A stretch of 64,000 nt of DNA from Luteococcus sanguinis (GTDB lineage: Bacteria > Actinomycetota > Actinomycetes > Propionibacteriales > Propionibacteriaceae), in contig NZ_BAAAKI010000004.1 in the NCBI RefSeq assembly GCF_039527675.1, positions 248,001 to 312,000 of the forward strand. Reading direction: 5' to 3'. The notes beneath the pieces were generated by a model. That model was not told where the DNA came from, ran no database searches, and worked only from the letters and a program-made list of their open reading frames with translations. This document shows, in pieces, positions 16,011-32,570 of this stretch. Within the stretch, counting starts at the first letter, position 1, and each line of letters starts with the position of its first letter. The translations under genes were made by a program, and so were the position numbers.

Positions 16011-16853
16011 GTGACCCAGAATTCTGACTTCGACCCGTCCGTGGACGCGGTTGACGAGGTGGACATCGACCTTGGCCAGCTCGGCCTCGACGACTCCGAG
16101 GCCGAGGAGGGCGAGCTCAACCTCGACCTCGGCGCCGGCGACGAGCCCGAGGCCGCCGACGCGCTCGACCTGAACCTCGACCTGGGGGATGAGCAGGCCG
16201 AGGAGGTTGACGACGACCTCGAGGACGGGGACGACGTCGAGCTCGAGAAGGCGATGGACGAGCTGCGCAGCGAGCTGCGCACCAACATCGGCGAGTGGTA
16301 CGTGGTGCACACCTACTCCGGCATGGAGAACCGGGTGAAGCAGAACCTCGACGCCCGTGTGGTGACCCTCAACATGGAGGACTTCATCTACCAGACGATC
16401 GTCCCCACCGAGCAGGCCGTGGAGATCCGCAAGGGCGAGCGCAAGACCGTCACCCGCACCGTCCTGCCCGGCTACGTGCTGGTCCGGATGGACCTGACCG
16501 ACGAGTCCTGGGCCGCGGTGCGCCACACGCCTTCGGTCACCGGGTTCGTCGGCAATGCCACCGCCCCGGTCCCGCTCAGCCTCGAAGAGGTCGAGAACAT
16601 GCTTCGCCCCTCGGTCGTCGCGCGCGTTGCCGCCGAGACCTCGGGCGTCCCCGCGGCCAGGAGCCGCAAGAAGGTGGAGGTCATGGACTTCCAGGTCGGC
16701 GATTCCGTCCAGGTCGTGGATGGTCCCTTCGCCGGCGTCCACGCCACCATCACCGAGATCAACGTGAACACCCAGCGGCTCAAGGCCCTGGTCGAGATCC
16801 TGGGGCGCGAGACCCCGGTCGACCTGACCTTCCCGCAGATCGCCAAGATCTGA
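16011..16853 (+). CDS. nusG: Transcription termination/antitermination protein NusG
   Basis: The protein has 280 aa. After about 85 very acidic residues (Asp/Glu/Leu-rich) comes the NGN domain (WYVVHTYSGMENRVKQNL, KTVTRTVLPGYVLV) and a C-terminal KOW domain (GDSVQVVDGPFAG). NusG binds the RNA polymerase clamp and links it to Rho or the ribosome. The GTG at 16011 has GGGAG 7 nt upstream. The frame stays open to a GTG at 15981 that overlaps the secE stop, but homologues and the Shine-Dalgarno favour 16011. Confidence 0.95.
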   Translation: MTQNSDFDPSVDAVDEVDIDLGQLGLDDSEAEEGELNLDLGAGDEPEAADALDLNLDLGDEQAEEVDDDLEDGDDVELEKAMDELRSELRTNIGEWYVVHTYSGMENRVKQNLDARVVTLNMEDFIYQTIVPTEQAVEIRKGERKTVTRTVLPGYVLVRMDLTDESWAAVRHTPSVTGFVGNATAPVPLSLEEVENMLRPSVVARVAAETSGVPAARSRKKVEVMDFQVGDSVQVVDGPFAGVHATITEINVNTQRLKALVEILGRETPVDLTFPQIAKI

Positions 16854-16862
16854 GTTCACGCT

Positions 16863-16948
16863 GCGGACCGCCTCTCGCGAGGGGGTCCGCGCCGGTCGTC
16901 CCGCCAGGGCGACCACCCAACCGGGGGACGGGCAACCAGCTCGTCCCC
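16863..16948 (+). promoter_or_regulatory. Two stem-loops in the nusG-rplK spacer
   Basis: Stem 1 pairs GCGGACC (16863-16869) with GGTCCGC (16884-16890) and has an inner helix. Stem 2 pairs GGGGACG (16924-16930) with CGTCCCC (16942-16948). Neither has a U-tract. They could be processing sites or a ribosomal-protein binding site. Confidence 0.4.
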
Positions 16949-16971
16949 AACACCACAGAAGGACCCAAAGA

Positions 16972-17400
16972 ATGCCTCCCAAGAAGAAGGTGGCGGCCCT
17001 CGTCAAGGTCGCTCTCCAGGCGGGCGCTGCCACTCCCGCTCCGCCGGTCGGTACCGCTCTCGGCCCGCACGGCGTCAACATCATGGAGTTCTGCAAGGCG
17101 TACAACGCCCAGACGGAGTCCCAGCGCGGCAACATCATCCCGGTCGAGATCACGATCTACGAGGACCGCACGTTCACGTTCATCACCAAGACTCCTCCGG
17201 CTGCCGAGCTGATCAAGAAGGCTGCTGGCCTGGCGAAGGGCTCCGCGGTTCCGCACAAGGACAAGGTCGGCAAGCTGACCAAGGACCAGGTGCGCGAGAT
17301 CGCCCAGACCAAGCTCCCCGACCTCAACGCCAATGACGTCGAGGCCGCCATGAAGATCGTCGAGGGCACCGCCCGTTCGATGGGCGTCACCGTCGAGTGA
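16972..17400 (+). CDS. rplK: 50S ribosomal protein L11
   Basis: The protein has 142 aa, the normal length. It forms the GTPase-associated centre with 23S rRNA and is the thiostrepton target. The N-terminal PPVGTALGPHGVNIMEFCKA and the C-terminal rRNA-binding half (LPDLNANDVEAAMKIVEGTA) are clear. The ATG at 16972 follows AGAAGGACCCAAAG. It is separated from nusG by 118 bp and from rplA by 117 bp, and both spacers contain stem-loops. Confidence 0.98.
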   Translation: MPPKKKVAALVKVALQAGAATPAPPVGTALGPHGVNIMEFCKAYNAQTESQRGNIIPVEITIYEDRTFTFITKTPPAAELIKKAAGLAKGSAVPHKDKVGKLTKDQVREIAQTKLPDLNANDVEAAMKIVEGTARSMGVTVE

Positions 17401-17405
17401 CACCC

Positions 17406-17493
17406 GGACGCGAACCAATCGCGTCCACATCCATTCCCTGGGAGGGCCTGCGCGGCCCGTACCAGACCCTGGTGGACCAGCCCGCGAGGCTGG
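17406..17493 (+). promoter_or_regulatory. Chain of four stem-loops between rplK and rplA
   Basis: Perfect short stems follow one another: GGACGCG/CGCGTCC (17406-17426), GGGCC/GGCCC (17444-17458), ACCAG/CTGGT (17461-17473) and CCAGCC/GGCTGG (17477-17493). The last ends 24 nt before the rplA start. In other bacteria L1 binds mRNA of this operon, so an L1 autoregulatory role is possible. Confidence 0.4.
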
Positions 17494-17517
17494 CTGCAAC
17501 ACAGTTAGGAACCAGAC

Positions 17518-18225
17518 ATGAAGCGCAGCAAGGCATATCGCGCCGCAGCTGAGAAGCGCGACGAGAACCAGCTCTACTCCGCCGAACAGGCCCTCGAGCT
17601 CGTGAAGGCGGGCGCGTCGGCGAAGTTCGACGAGACGATCGACGTGGCCATGCGCCTCGGCGTCGATCCCCGCAAGGCGGACCAGATGGTCCGTGGCACG
17701 GTCAACCTCCCCCACGGCACTGGCAAGACGGCAAGGGTCCTTGTCTTCGCCCAGGGCCAGAACGCCGAGGCCGCCAAGGCCGCCGGCGCGGACGAGGTTG
17801 GCTCGGACGAGCTCATCGAGAAGGTCGCTGGCGGCTACCTTGACTTCGATGCCGTCGTGGCCACCCCGGACCTGATGGGCAAGGTCGGCAAGCTCGGACG
17901 CGTGCTGGGCCCCCGTGGCCTGATGCCGAACCCGAAGACCGGTACCGTCACCATGGACGTGGCCAAGGCCGTGTCCGACATCAAGGGCGGCAAGATCGAG
18001 TTCCGCGTGGACCGTCACGCGAACCTCCACTTCCTGATCGGCAAGGCGTCGTTCGACCAGCAGCAGCTGGCCGACAACTACTTCGCCGCACTGGACGAGA
18101 TCCTGCGTCTGAAGCCGTCCGCCTCGAAGGGCCGTTACCTGCAGAAGGTGACCATCTCCTCGACGATGGGCCCCGGCGTCAGCATCGACCCGCAGCAGGC
18201 CAAGCCCGCCGAGGCCACCGCCTGA
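17518..18225 (+). CDS. rplA: 50S ribosomal protein L1
   Basis: The 235-aa L1 stalk protein has the signature GRVLGPRGLMPNPKTGTV (about residues 125-142) and the domain II region around GADEVGSDELIEKV. The length is typical. The ATG at 17518 is preceded by AGGAACCAGAC. L1 controls E-site tRNA release and represses its own operon in several bacteria. The next conserved gene would be rplJ, but a minus-strand hydrolase gene and an assembly gap intervene. Confidence 0.98.
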   Translation: MKRSKAYRAAAEKRDENQLYSAEQALELVKAGASAKFDETIDVAMRLGVDPRKADQMVRGTVNLPHGTGKTARVLVFAQGQNAEAAKAAGADEVGSDELIEKVAGGYLDFDAVVATPDLMGKVGKLGRVLGPRGLMPNPKTGTVTMDVAKAVSDIKGGKIEFRVDRHANLHFLIGKASFDQQQLADNYFAALDEILRLKPSASKGRYLQKVTISSTMGPGVSIDPQQAKPAEATA

Positions 18226-18283
18226 GTCTGTGGCTAGTGCCTGAGTCGGCTGAAGCCACCTCTGGACGACGAACTCCCCGCCA

Positions 18284-18319
18284 NNNNNNNNNNNNNNNNN
18301 NNNNNNNNNNNNNNNNNNN
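18284..18319. other. Assembly gap (36 N) downstream of rplA
   Basis: The run of N is flanked by GAACTC at 18271-18276 and GAGTTC at 18320-18325, which are complementary. The missing bases probably include an unresolved hairpin, possibly the rplKA terminator. Confidence 0.6.
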
Positions 18320-18346
18320 GAGTTCTGCTTGCGTAGGAGCGGAAAG

Positions 18347-18387
18347 GGCCAGGGCCCGACTCCGTGGGGGAGAGTCGGGCCCTGGCC
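18347..18387 (-). terminator. Terminator of the NlpC/P60 gene
   Basis: A perfect 16-bp inverted repeat (GGCCAGGGCCCGACTC and complement, 9-nt loop) lies 22 nt beyond the stop of the minus-strand gene, followed on that strand by CCTTTCC. Confidence 0.75.
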
Positions 18388-18408
18388 AGGGACACCGTGA
18401 GGTCCGGA

Positions 18409-19161
18409 TCAGGCGGGGCGAACCGCCGAGGTCGGGCGCATGCTGGACAGCTTCGCCTTGCGGACGACGTCTCCGGTGCGCGGGGCGTGGATGACGTAGC
18501 CGTTGCCGATGTAGATGCCGACGTGACCGCCGCCGTAGAAACCGAGGATGTCGCCAGGCTTCAGGTTCGACAGGCTGACGCGGCGCAGGCCACCCAGCTG
18601 GGAGTAGCTGGTACGGGGGATCGAGACACCAGCGGCGCGGTAGGCCGCCTGGGTCAGGCCCGAGCAGTCGAAGGAGTAGGGGCCGGTCGCACCGTAGCGG
18701 TAGGGGCTCCCCAGCTTCGCGTAGGCGAAGGAGACGGCCTGCTGCGCGTCGCTGCTCGCCGAGACGCTGGAGGTGACCGAGGTGACCTTGACGGCCGCCT
18801 TCTTGACCGGACGCTTGCCGCTGCGCAGGGCGCTGAGCGTGGCAGCATCGACACGGCCGTTCACGGACAGGCCGCGCAGGGCCTGGTATTTCTTCACGGT
18901 CGCGCGGGTCTGCGAGCCGAACCGGCCGTCGACGACGATCTTGTAGCCGACATTTCGCAGCGAGATCTGCAGCTGGCGCACCGAGGCATTGCTGGCCCCG
19001 TAGACGGCCTTGCCGGCGACGATCTTCTTGGCTGCGGTCATCGAGCACACGCGCATGGAGGAGCAGGCGGCCTCGGCCGAGGGCGCGGCGCCCATCGTCA
19101 TGCCGGCGCCCAGTGCGACGGACGCAGCGAGGGCAACGGCGGACTTCGAGATGGTGGACAT
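18409..19161 (-). CDS. Secreted NlpC/P60 peptidoglycan hydrolase with peptidoglycan-binding domain
   Basis: The protein has 250 aa. A signal peptide is present (cleavage near SAEA, residue 31). A PGBD-like domain spans about residues 45-112 (VRQLQISLRNVGYK, DGRFGSQTRATVKKYQ), followed by a Ser/Val/Lys linker and a C-terminal NlpC/P60 domain (137-250). The catalytic Cys166 in SFDCSGL, His213 in GGGHVGIY and His225 in VIHAP form the usual triad. Such enzymes cut D-Glu-diamino-acid bonds in stem peptides during growth or separation. AAGGGGAAGA precedes the ATG. It lies backwards between rplA and rplJ, an unusual place. Confidence 0.93.
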   Translation of the reverse strand: MSTISKSAVALAASVALGAGMTMGAAPSAEAACSSMRVCSMTAAKKIVAGKAVYGASNASVRQLQISLRNVGYKIVVDGRFGSQTRATVKKYQALRGLSVNGRVDAATLSALRSGKRPVKKAAVKVTSVTSSVSASSDAQQAVSFAYAKLGSPYRYGATGPYSFDCSGLTQAAYRAAGVSIPRTSYSQLGGLRRVSLSNLKPGDILGFYGGGHVGIYIGNGYVIHAPRTGDVVRKAKLSSMRPTSAVRPA

Positions 19162-19248
19162 TCTTCCCCTTGATTGGTCTCGGTGCCCCGAAGGATCTCG
19201 GGGACCGCTGTCGTTCGTGGGTGTCGCCCGTGGGGAGCGACTGCGCAG

Positions 19249-19278
19249 ACACTACGTGGGCTGAGTGTTCTAGGACAA
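19249..19278 (-). promoter_or_regulatory. Putative promoter of the NlpC/P60 gene
   Basis: On the minus strand TTGTCC (19278-19273) and TAGTGT (19254-19249) are 18 nt apart. The resulting leader would be about 80 nt with one CCCCGAGATCCTTCGGGG hairpin. I do not recognise a cyclic-di-AMP riboswitch in it. Confidence 0.4.
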
Positions 19279-19527
19279 CTCTCAGATTCTGTTAAGACTC
19301 GTCAAGTCAAGGCCATGGGTCTTCGCTGAGCGTGAAATGGCAAGTCAGAAGCCAAAAGGGGCTCAACCTGTGAGTTTGCCCGGGTCGGGTCTTGACGGCT
19401 GAGCCGAAGCCCTGGGCCCGACCACTACGTCACGAGGTATCGATGGACGCGATTTCGGCACAAGGCCCGACTCTGGATTGCTTCGTGCGGGCGCACCATC
19501 GCCGCACAGGCGGTGGGCTCCTCCGAT

Positions 19528-19557
19528 TTGATGCGCGCGTAGGGAGTCGTCTATGGT
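19528..19557 (+). promoter_or_regulatory. Putative rplJL promoter
   Basis: TTGATG (19528-19533) and TATGGT (19552-19557) are 18 nt apart and about 215 nt upstream of rplJ, leaving a long leader. Confidence 0.5.
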
Positions 19558-19706
19558 GTGAGGACCGAAGACCGCTGGTAACAGTAATGGCCGGCCAGTT
19601 CGCTGGACCGGACGCCCGCGCAGGTGAAGCAGATCGAGTTCTCGCCGTCATCACGATGGCTTGAGGTTGCCCCGCGTCACGTGTGCGCCGGGGCCTTTTT
19701 CTTTCT
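19558..19706 (+). promoter_or_regulatory. Ribosomal protein L10 leader with terminator-like hairpin
   Basis: The leader carries GACCGAAGACCGCTGGT near 19563-19579, resembling the conserved core of L10-leader RNAs upstream of rplJ. Near its end, GCCCCG (from 19669) pairs with CGGGGC (to 19694), followed by CTTTTTCTTTC. This looks like an attenuator, with L10 (or L10-L12 complex) binding expected to favour termination. The family assignment is from memory of the motif and unproven. Confidence 0.6.
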
Positions 19707-19770
19707 CCCGGCCCTTCGGTGCGGACGCTGACTGGCGTCCGATGATCACAGGAAGTGGGAAGGAGACCCA

Positions 19771-20463
19771 ATGGCTAGGCCTGACAAGGCAGCCGCAGTT
19801 GCGACGCTGAAGGAGCAGTTCTCCAGCGCCGACGCAGCCGTGCTGACCGAGTACCGCGGTCTCACCGTCGCGAGCCTCAAGGAACTGCGCCGCTCGCTTG
19901 GTGAGAACGGCACCTACGCCGTGGCTAAGAACACTCTGACCCAGATCGCGGCCAAGGAGGCTGGTATCGAGGGGCTCGACGAGCACCTCTCCGGCCCGAC
20001 CGCCATCGCCTTCATCAACGGTGATGTTGCCACCGTTGCGAAGGGTCTGCGTGACTTCGCCAAGGCGAACCCGCTCCTGGTCATCAAGGGCGGTGTCATG
20101 GATGGAAAGATCCTTGGCGCCGAAGAGGTCAAGAAGCTCGCCGATCTCGAGTCGCGTGAGGTCCTCCTCGCGAAGCTCGCCGGCGCGATGCAGGGTTCCC
20201 TGCAGCAGGCCGTCTTCCTGCTCGCCGCTCCGCTGTCCCAGGCCGCTCGCGTCCTCGGTGCACTGGAGACGGCCGCGCAGGCCGATCCCTCCCTCATTGC
20301 TGGCGCCGGAGAGGCGCCCGCTGGCGAGGAGACCACGGAGCCCGCAGCCGACGAGGCTGCTCCCGCCGACCAGGCGGACACCGATGCAGCTCCCGCTGCT
20401 GAGGAGGCAGCAGCCGCTGCCGACACCACCGACGCGGCTGATGCTGCATCAAACGAGAACTGA
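19771..20463 (+). CDS. rplJ: 50S ribosomal protein L10 with Ala/Glu-rich C-terminal extension
   Basis: The protein has 230 aa against the usual 165-180. The L10 core is clear (DAAVLTEYRGLTVASLKELR, YAVAKNTLTQIA, LSGPTAIAF) up to about residue 170. Then come about 55 residues of Ala, Glu, Asp, Pro and Thr with no structure expected. L10 anchors L12 dimers to the ribosomal stalk. The ATG at 19771 follows GGAAGGAGACCCA. rplL follows 14 nt downstream. Confidence 0.97.
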   Translation: MARPDKAAAVATLKEQFSSADAAVLTEYRGLTVASLKELRRSLGENGTYAVAKNTLTQIAAKEAGIEGLDEHLSGPTAIAFINGDVATVAKGLRDFAKANPLLVIKGGVMDGKILGAEEVKKLADLESREVLLAKLAGAMQGSLQQAVFLLAAPLSQAARVLGALETAAQADPSLIAGAGEAPAGEETTEPAADEAAPADQADTDAAPAAEEAAAAADTTDAADAASNEN

Positions 20464-20477
20464 AAGGACGGCTAACC

Positions 20478-20873
20478 ATGGCCAAGCTCAGCACTGAAGA
20501 GCTCCTTGATGCCTTCAAGGAGATGACCCTGATCGAGCTCTCTGAGTTCGTCAAGCAGTTTGAGGACGCCTTCGGCGTCACCGCCGCTGCCCCCGTGGCC
20601 GTTGCTGCTGCCGCCCCGGCTGCCGGTGGCGCCGCTGCTGGCGACGACGCCGCTGAGGAGAAGGATTCGTTCGACGTGATCCTCGAGTCGGCTGGCGACA
20701 AGAAGATCCAGGTCATCAAGGAGGTGCGCGCGCTCACCGGTCTGGGCCTCAAGGAGGCCAAGGACCTGGTCGAGGGTGCGCCCAAGCCGGTCGTCGAGGG
20801 CGCCAAGAAGGACGCCGCCGACAAGGCCAAGGAGCAGCTCGAGGCTGCCGGCGCCAGCGTCACCGTCAAGTGA
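20478..20873 (+). CDS. rplL: 50S ribosomal protein L7/L12
   Basis: The stalk protein has 131 aa. It has an N-terminal dimerisation domain (LSTEELLDAFKEMTLIELSE), an Ala/Gly hinge (about residues 37-58) and a C-terminal factor-binding domain (VIKEVRALTGLGLKEAKDLV). AAAGGACGGCTAACC precedes the ATG. It shares the rplJ leader and promoter and ends at a strong terminator. Confidence 0.98.
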   Translation: MAKLSTEELLDAFKEMTLIELSEFVKQFEDAFGVTAAAPVAVAAAAPAAGGAAAGDDAAEEKDSFDVILESAGDKKIQVIKEVRALTGLGLKEAKDLVEGAPKPVVEGAKKDAADKAKEQLEAAGASVTVK

Positions 20874-20921
20874 CGCATGCCCCCTCGGGGGCACGCCGGT
20901 GGGCACAGCTCACCTGATCTG

Positions 20922-20957
20922 CAGCAGGGCGGTCGACTCGTGTCGACCGCCCTGCTG
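20922..20957 (+). terminator. rplJL terminator
   Basis: A perfect 16-bp inverted repeat CAGCAGGGCGGTCGAC/complement with loop TCGT lies 49 nt after rplL. It separates rplJL from rpoBC, although read-through cannot be excluded. Confidence 0.8.
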
Positions 20958-21021
20958 TCAGTTTCGCCGCCGGACGGGGTTGACCCGACACGCTGGCCGC
21001 GCCAAGTACGGACGCGGTGCT

Positions 21022-21199
21022 TGCCTGTTCGCGCACAGTGCGTAGGATGTTCAACAGCAACTCGGGGTCCTCCCGCGCAGAGTGGCGCAGGGGAGGTCAA
21101 ACTTACTGCCTGGGCTGGGCTTTGCTTTTCGCACCCGTGGCACGTATTGTGGCTACTTGCCCCATCGAGTAATCGGCGACCCGTGGCTTGACACGGGTC
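21022..21199 (+). promoter_or_regulatory. rpoBC promoter region and structured leader
   Basis: P1: TTGCCT (21022-21027), 16 nt, TAGGAT (21044-21049). P2: TTGCTT (21122-21127), 17 nt, TATTGT (21145-21150). Between and after them are two hairpins: CCTCCC...GGGAGG (21069-21096) and GACCCGTG/CACGGGTC (21178-21199). The latter ends 47 nt before the rpoB start. The 373-bp spacer from rplL holds no gene. Confidence 0.5.
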
Positions 21200-21246
21200 G
21201 TTCAGCATGCACAGAACCTTCTCGAGTTCTTGGAAGGACCAATATC

Positions 21247-24735
<3,489 letters not shown>

Positions 24736-24868
24736 GTGCGTCAGGCAGCGGGGAGCCCCCGCTGTAACCCGGAGGCTGGCCATGCGGCCGGCCCCGGGCC
24801 GACTCAGTCACCCGAAACCGTACTCAGACACTGAACTTTCCTGACACACCAGGAGAAAGAGAACCAAC

Positions 24869-28753
<3,885 letters not shown>

Positions 28754-28768
28754 CGAAGCACGCAGTCT

Positions 28769-28808
28769 GGCACCGGGGGTGCGTCCGCAAGGACGCGCCC
28801 CCGGTGCC
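28769..28808 (+). terminator. rpoBC terminator
   Basis: An 18-bp stem with one wobble (GGCACCGGGGGTGCGTCC and complement, GCAA loop) begins 15 nt after rpoC and is followed by TTTG. Confidence 0.85.
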
Positions 28809-28845
28809 TTTGTGCGCCCAGTGTGGACGCCTACGTCCTTCCCGG

Positions 28846-29206
28846 GTTGCGGGTGACTACATCGGTGACCGCTTGCACCATGGCGGCAGCCGGCAGCCGG
28901 TCCACGCCGTGGGGCGCGAGGACCTCGACCGCTGGGGCGGTACTCCGATGCACGCTGCCGGACGGCTGGATGGGGGAGAGCCTGGCCACCCTCGGGGCGG
29001 ATCTCCACCTGGCCGCGGTGGGCTCCCAATGGTGCATCGGAGCGGTCGAACTGCAGGTCAGGGACCCCCGCTTCCCCTGCTCGACCTCCAAGGCCGTGAC
29101 GGCGCGCCCTGGATTGCTCAAGGAGATCACCGCCGCCGGCGGTTCGGGCACCTACCTGTTGCGGCGTGCTCCTCGCGGTCGGAACCGACCCGAGCTTCCG
29201 CTGTGA
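28846..29206 (+). pseudogene. Degenerate MOSC-domain gene with a frameshift
   Basis: Two reading frames together spell a MOSC domain. Frame 1 gives VAGDYIGDRLHHGGSRQPVH...REDLDRWGG (28846 to about 28941). Frame 2 gives LPDGWMGESLATLGADL...WCIGAVELQVRDPRFPC...PGLLKEITAAGGSGTYL (about 28955-29206). They correspond to the usual GDRHHGG-QAVYAYAREDLDWW, DG-FGENLTTRG-D, WR-G-A-LEV-PR-PC and PGL-K-FTAAGRPGAYL segments. About 45 N-terminal and 40 C-terminal residues are missing. MOSC proteins carry sulfur for molybdenum-cofactor-type chemistry. The remnant begins next to the rpoC terminator. Confidence 0.65.
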
Positions 29207-29232
29207 GTAGAGGAGCGGCGTGTGCTTGCGTT

Positions 29233-29261
29233 TTGACCGACGGGCGTACAGCGCGTAGATT
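29233..29261 (+). promoter_or_regulatory. Promoter of the rpsL-rpsG operon
   Basis: TTGACC (29233-29238) and TAGATT (29256-29261) are separated by 17 nt. The leader to rpsL would be about 200 nt and holds no obvious ORF. Confidence 0.7.
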
Positions 29262-29468
29262 TGGCCCCTGTGCTCGATTGAATCGAGCCAATGTGCGTGC
29301 CCTGGCGAAGGGGTCGGCTTCCTAAACGTTGCGAGGAGGCTGGCGCCGGTGCGGAGTTCGCACGGCAGGAACCAGCACACGCACGCGGATAAACGGTGGT
29401 CCGCGGCGGGGAGGCAGGGGCCTGCACGCCAGGGATGACCATCCAGACAACGAAAGAGATACCAGCCG

Positions 29469-29840
29469 GTGCCTACCATCCAGCAGTTGGTCCGCAAGGG
29501 CCGCACTGACAAGGTCAGCAAGAACAAGACCCCCGCGCTCAAGGGCTCGCCCCAGCGCCGCGGCGTGTGCACTCGCGTGTACACCACCACCCCCAAGAAG
29601 CCGAACTCGGCGCTCCGCAAGGTTGCCCGTGTCCGCCTCTCCTCCGGTGTCGAGGTGACCGCCTACATCCCCGGTGTGGGCCACAACCTGCAGGAACACT
29701 CGATGGTGCTCGTCCGCGGTGGACGAGTGAAGGACCTTCCCGGCGTTCGCTACAAGATCATCCGCGGCTCCCTCGACACCCAGGGTGTCAAGGGCCGCAA
29801 GCAGGCTCGCAGCCGCTACGGCGCGAAGAAGGAGAAGTAA
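29469..29840 (+). CDS. rpsL: 30S ribosomal protein S12
   Basis: The protein has 123 aa. The start is GTG at 29469 (homologues begin MPTIQQLVRKGR). The decoding-centre loops TTTPKKPNSALRK and GGRVKDLPGVRYK retain the lysines whose replacement gives streptomycin resistance, so this is the sensitive form. The stop overlaps the rpsG start by one base (TAATG). Confidence 0.98.
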   Translation: MPTIQQLVRKGRTDKVSKNKTPALKGSPQRRGVCTRVYTTTPKKPNSALRKVARVRLSSGVEVTAYIPGVGHNLQEHSMVLVRGGRVKDLPGVRYKIIRGSLDTQGVKGRKQARSRYGAKKEK

Positions 29841-30310
29841 TGCCTCGCAAGGGTCCGGCGCCCAAGCGCCCCGTGATGGTCGACCCGGTCTACGGGTCGC
29901 CGCTGGTTTCGCAGCTCGTCAGCAAGATCCTGCTGGACGGCAAGAAGACCACCGCGCAGGACATCGTCTACACCGCCCTCGAGGGCACGCGTGAGAAGAC
30001 GGGTGTCGATCCGGTGCAGACGCTCAAGCGCGCGCTCGACAACATCAAGCCTGCCCTCGAGGTGAAGTCCCGCCGCGTCGGTGGCGCCACCTACCAGGTG
30101 CCGATCGAGGTCAAGCCGGCCCGCGGAACCACGCTGTCGATGCGTTGGTTGGTCAGCTACTCCCGCGCCCGTCGTGAGAAGACGATGGCCGAGCGCCTCA
30201 TGAACGAGATCCTGGATGCCAGCAACGGCCTGGGTGCTTCGGTCAAGAAGCGCGAGGACACGCACAAGATGGCCGAGGCCAACAAGGCCTTCGCTCACTA
30301 CCGCTGGTGA
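29840..30310 (+). CDS. rpsG: 30S ribosomal protein S7
   Basis: This is a 156-aa primary 16S rRNA-binding protein of the head. MPRKGPAPKRPVMVDPVYGSP and the C-terminal KKREDTHKMAEANKAFAHYRW are typical. The start codon shares its A with the rpsL stop, and AAGGAGAAGTA lies upstream. It is followed after 18 nt by a palindrome-flanked assembly gap and then fusA. Confidence 0.98.
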   Translation: MPRKGPAPKRPVMVDPVYGSPLVSQLVSKILLDGKKTTAQDIVYTALEGTREKTGVDPVQTLKRALDNIKPALEVKSRRVGGATYQVPIEVKPARGTTLSMRWLVSYSRARREKTMAERLMNEILDASNGLGASVKKREDTHKMAEANKAFAHYRW

Positions 30311-30328
30311 CCCCCGGTTGCCCCAGTG

Positions 30329-30363
30329 NNNNNNNNNNNNNNNNNNNNNNNNNNNNNNNNNNN
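30329..30363. other. Assembly gap (35 N) inside an inverted repeat
   Basis: GTTGCCCCAGTG (30317-30328) and CACTGGGGCAAC (30364-30375) are perfect 12-bp complements on either side of the N run. The missing sequence is most likely the rest of a long hairpin after rpsG. Confidence 0.7.
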
Positions 30364-30451
30364 CACTGGGGCAACACCACGTCCGGGCCGGTAGAATGCC
30401 TGCCCGGACGCACCCATGTTCAACACACGAAGAGATTGAGGTTGAAGCCAC

Positions 30452-32551
<2,100 letters not shown>

Positions 32552-32570
32552 TCGCCACAGGCTGAAGCTT

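Noticed and set aside
19162..19260. Cyclic-di-AMP riboswitch upstream of the NlpC/P60 gene
   Set aside because: Such riboswitches often precede these genes in actinobacteria, but the leader is only about 80 nt and lacks the expected conserved core.
21082..21246. In-frame ATG extension of rpoB
   Set aside because: The added 55 residues match no RpoB N-terminus and cover the P2 promoter and a hairpin. TTG at 21247 has a proper ribosome-binding site.
28823..29206. An intact 127-aa gene of unknown function after rpoC
   Set aside because: It matches only the second half of a MOSC domain, and the first half is in another frame, so a pseudogene explains it better.
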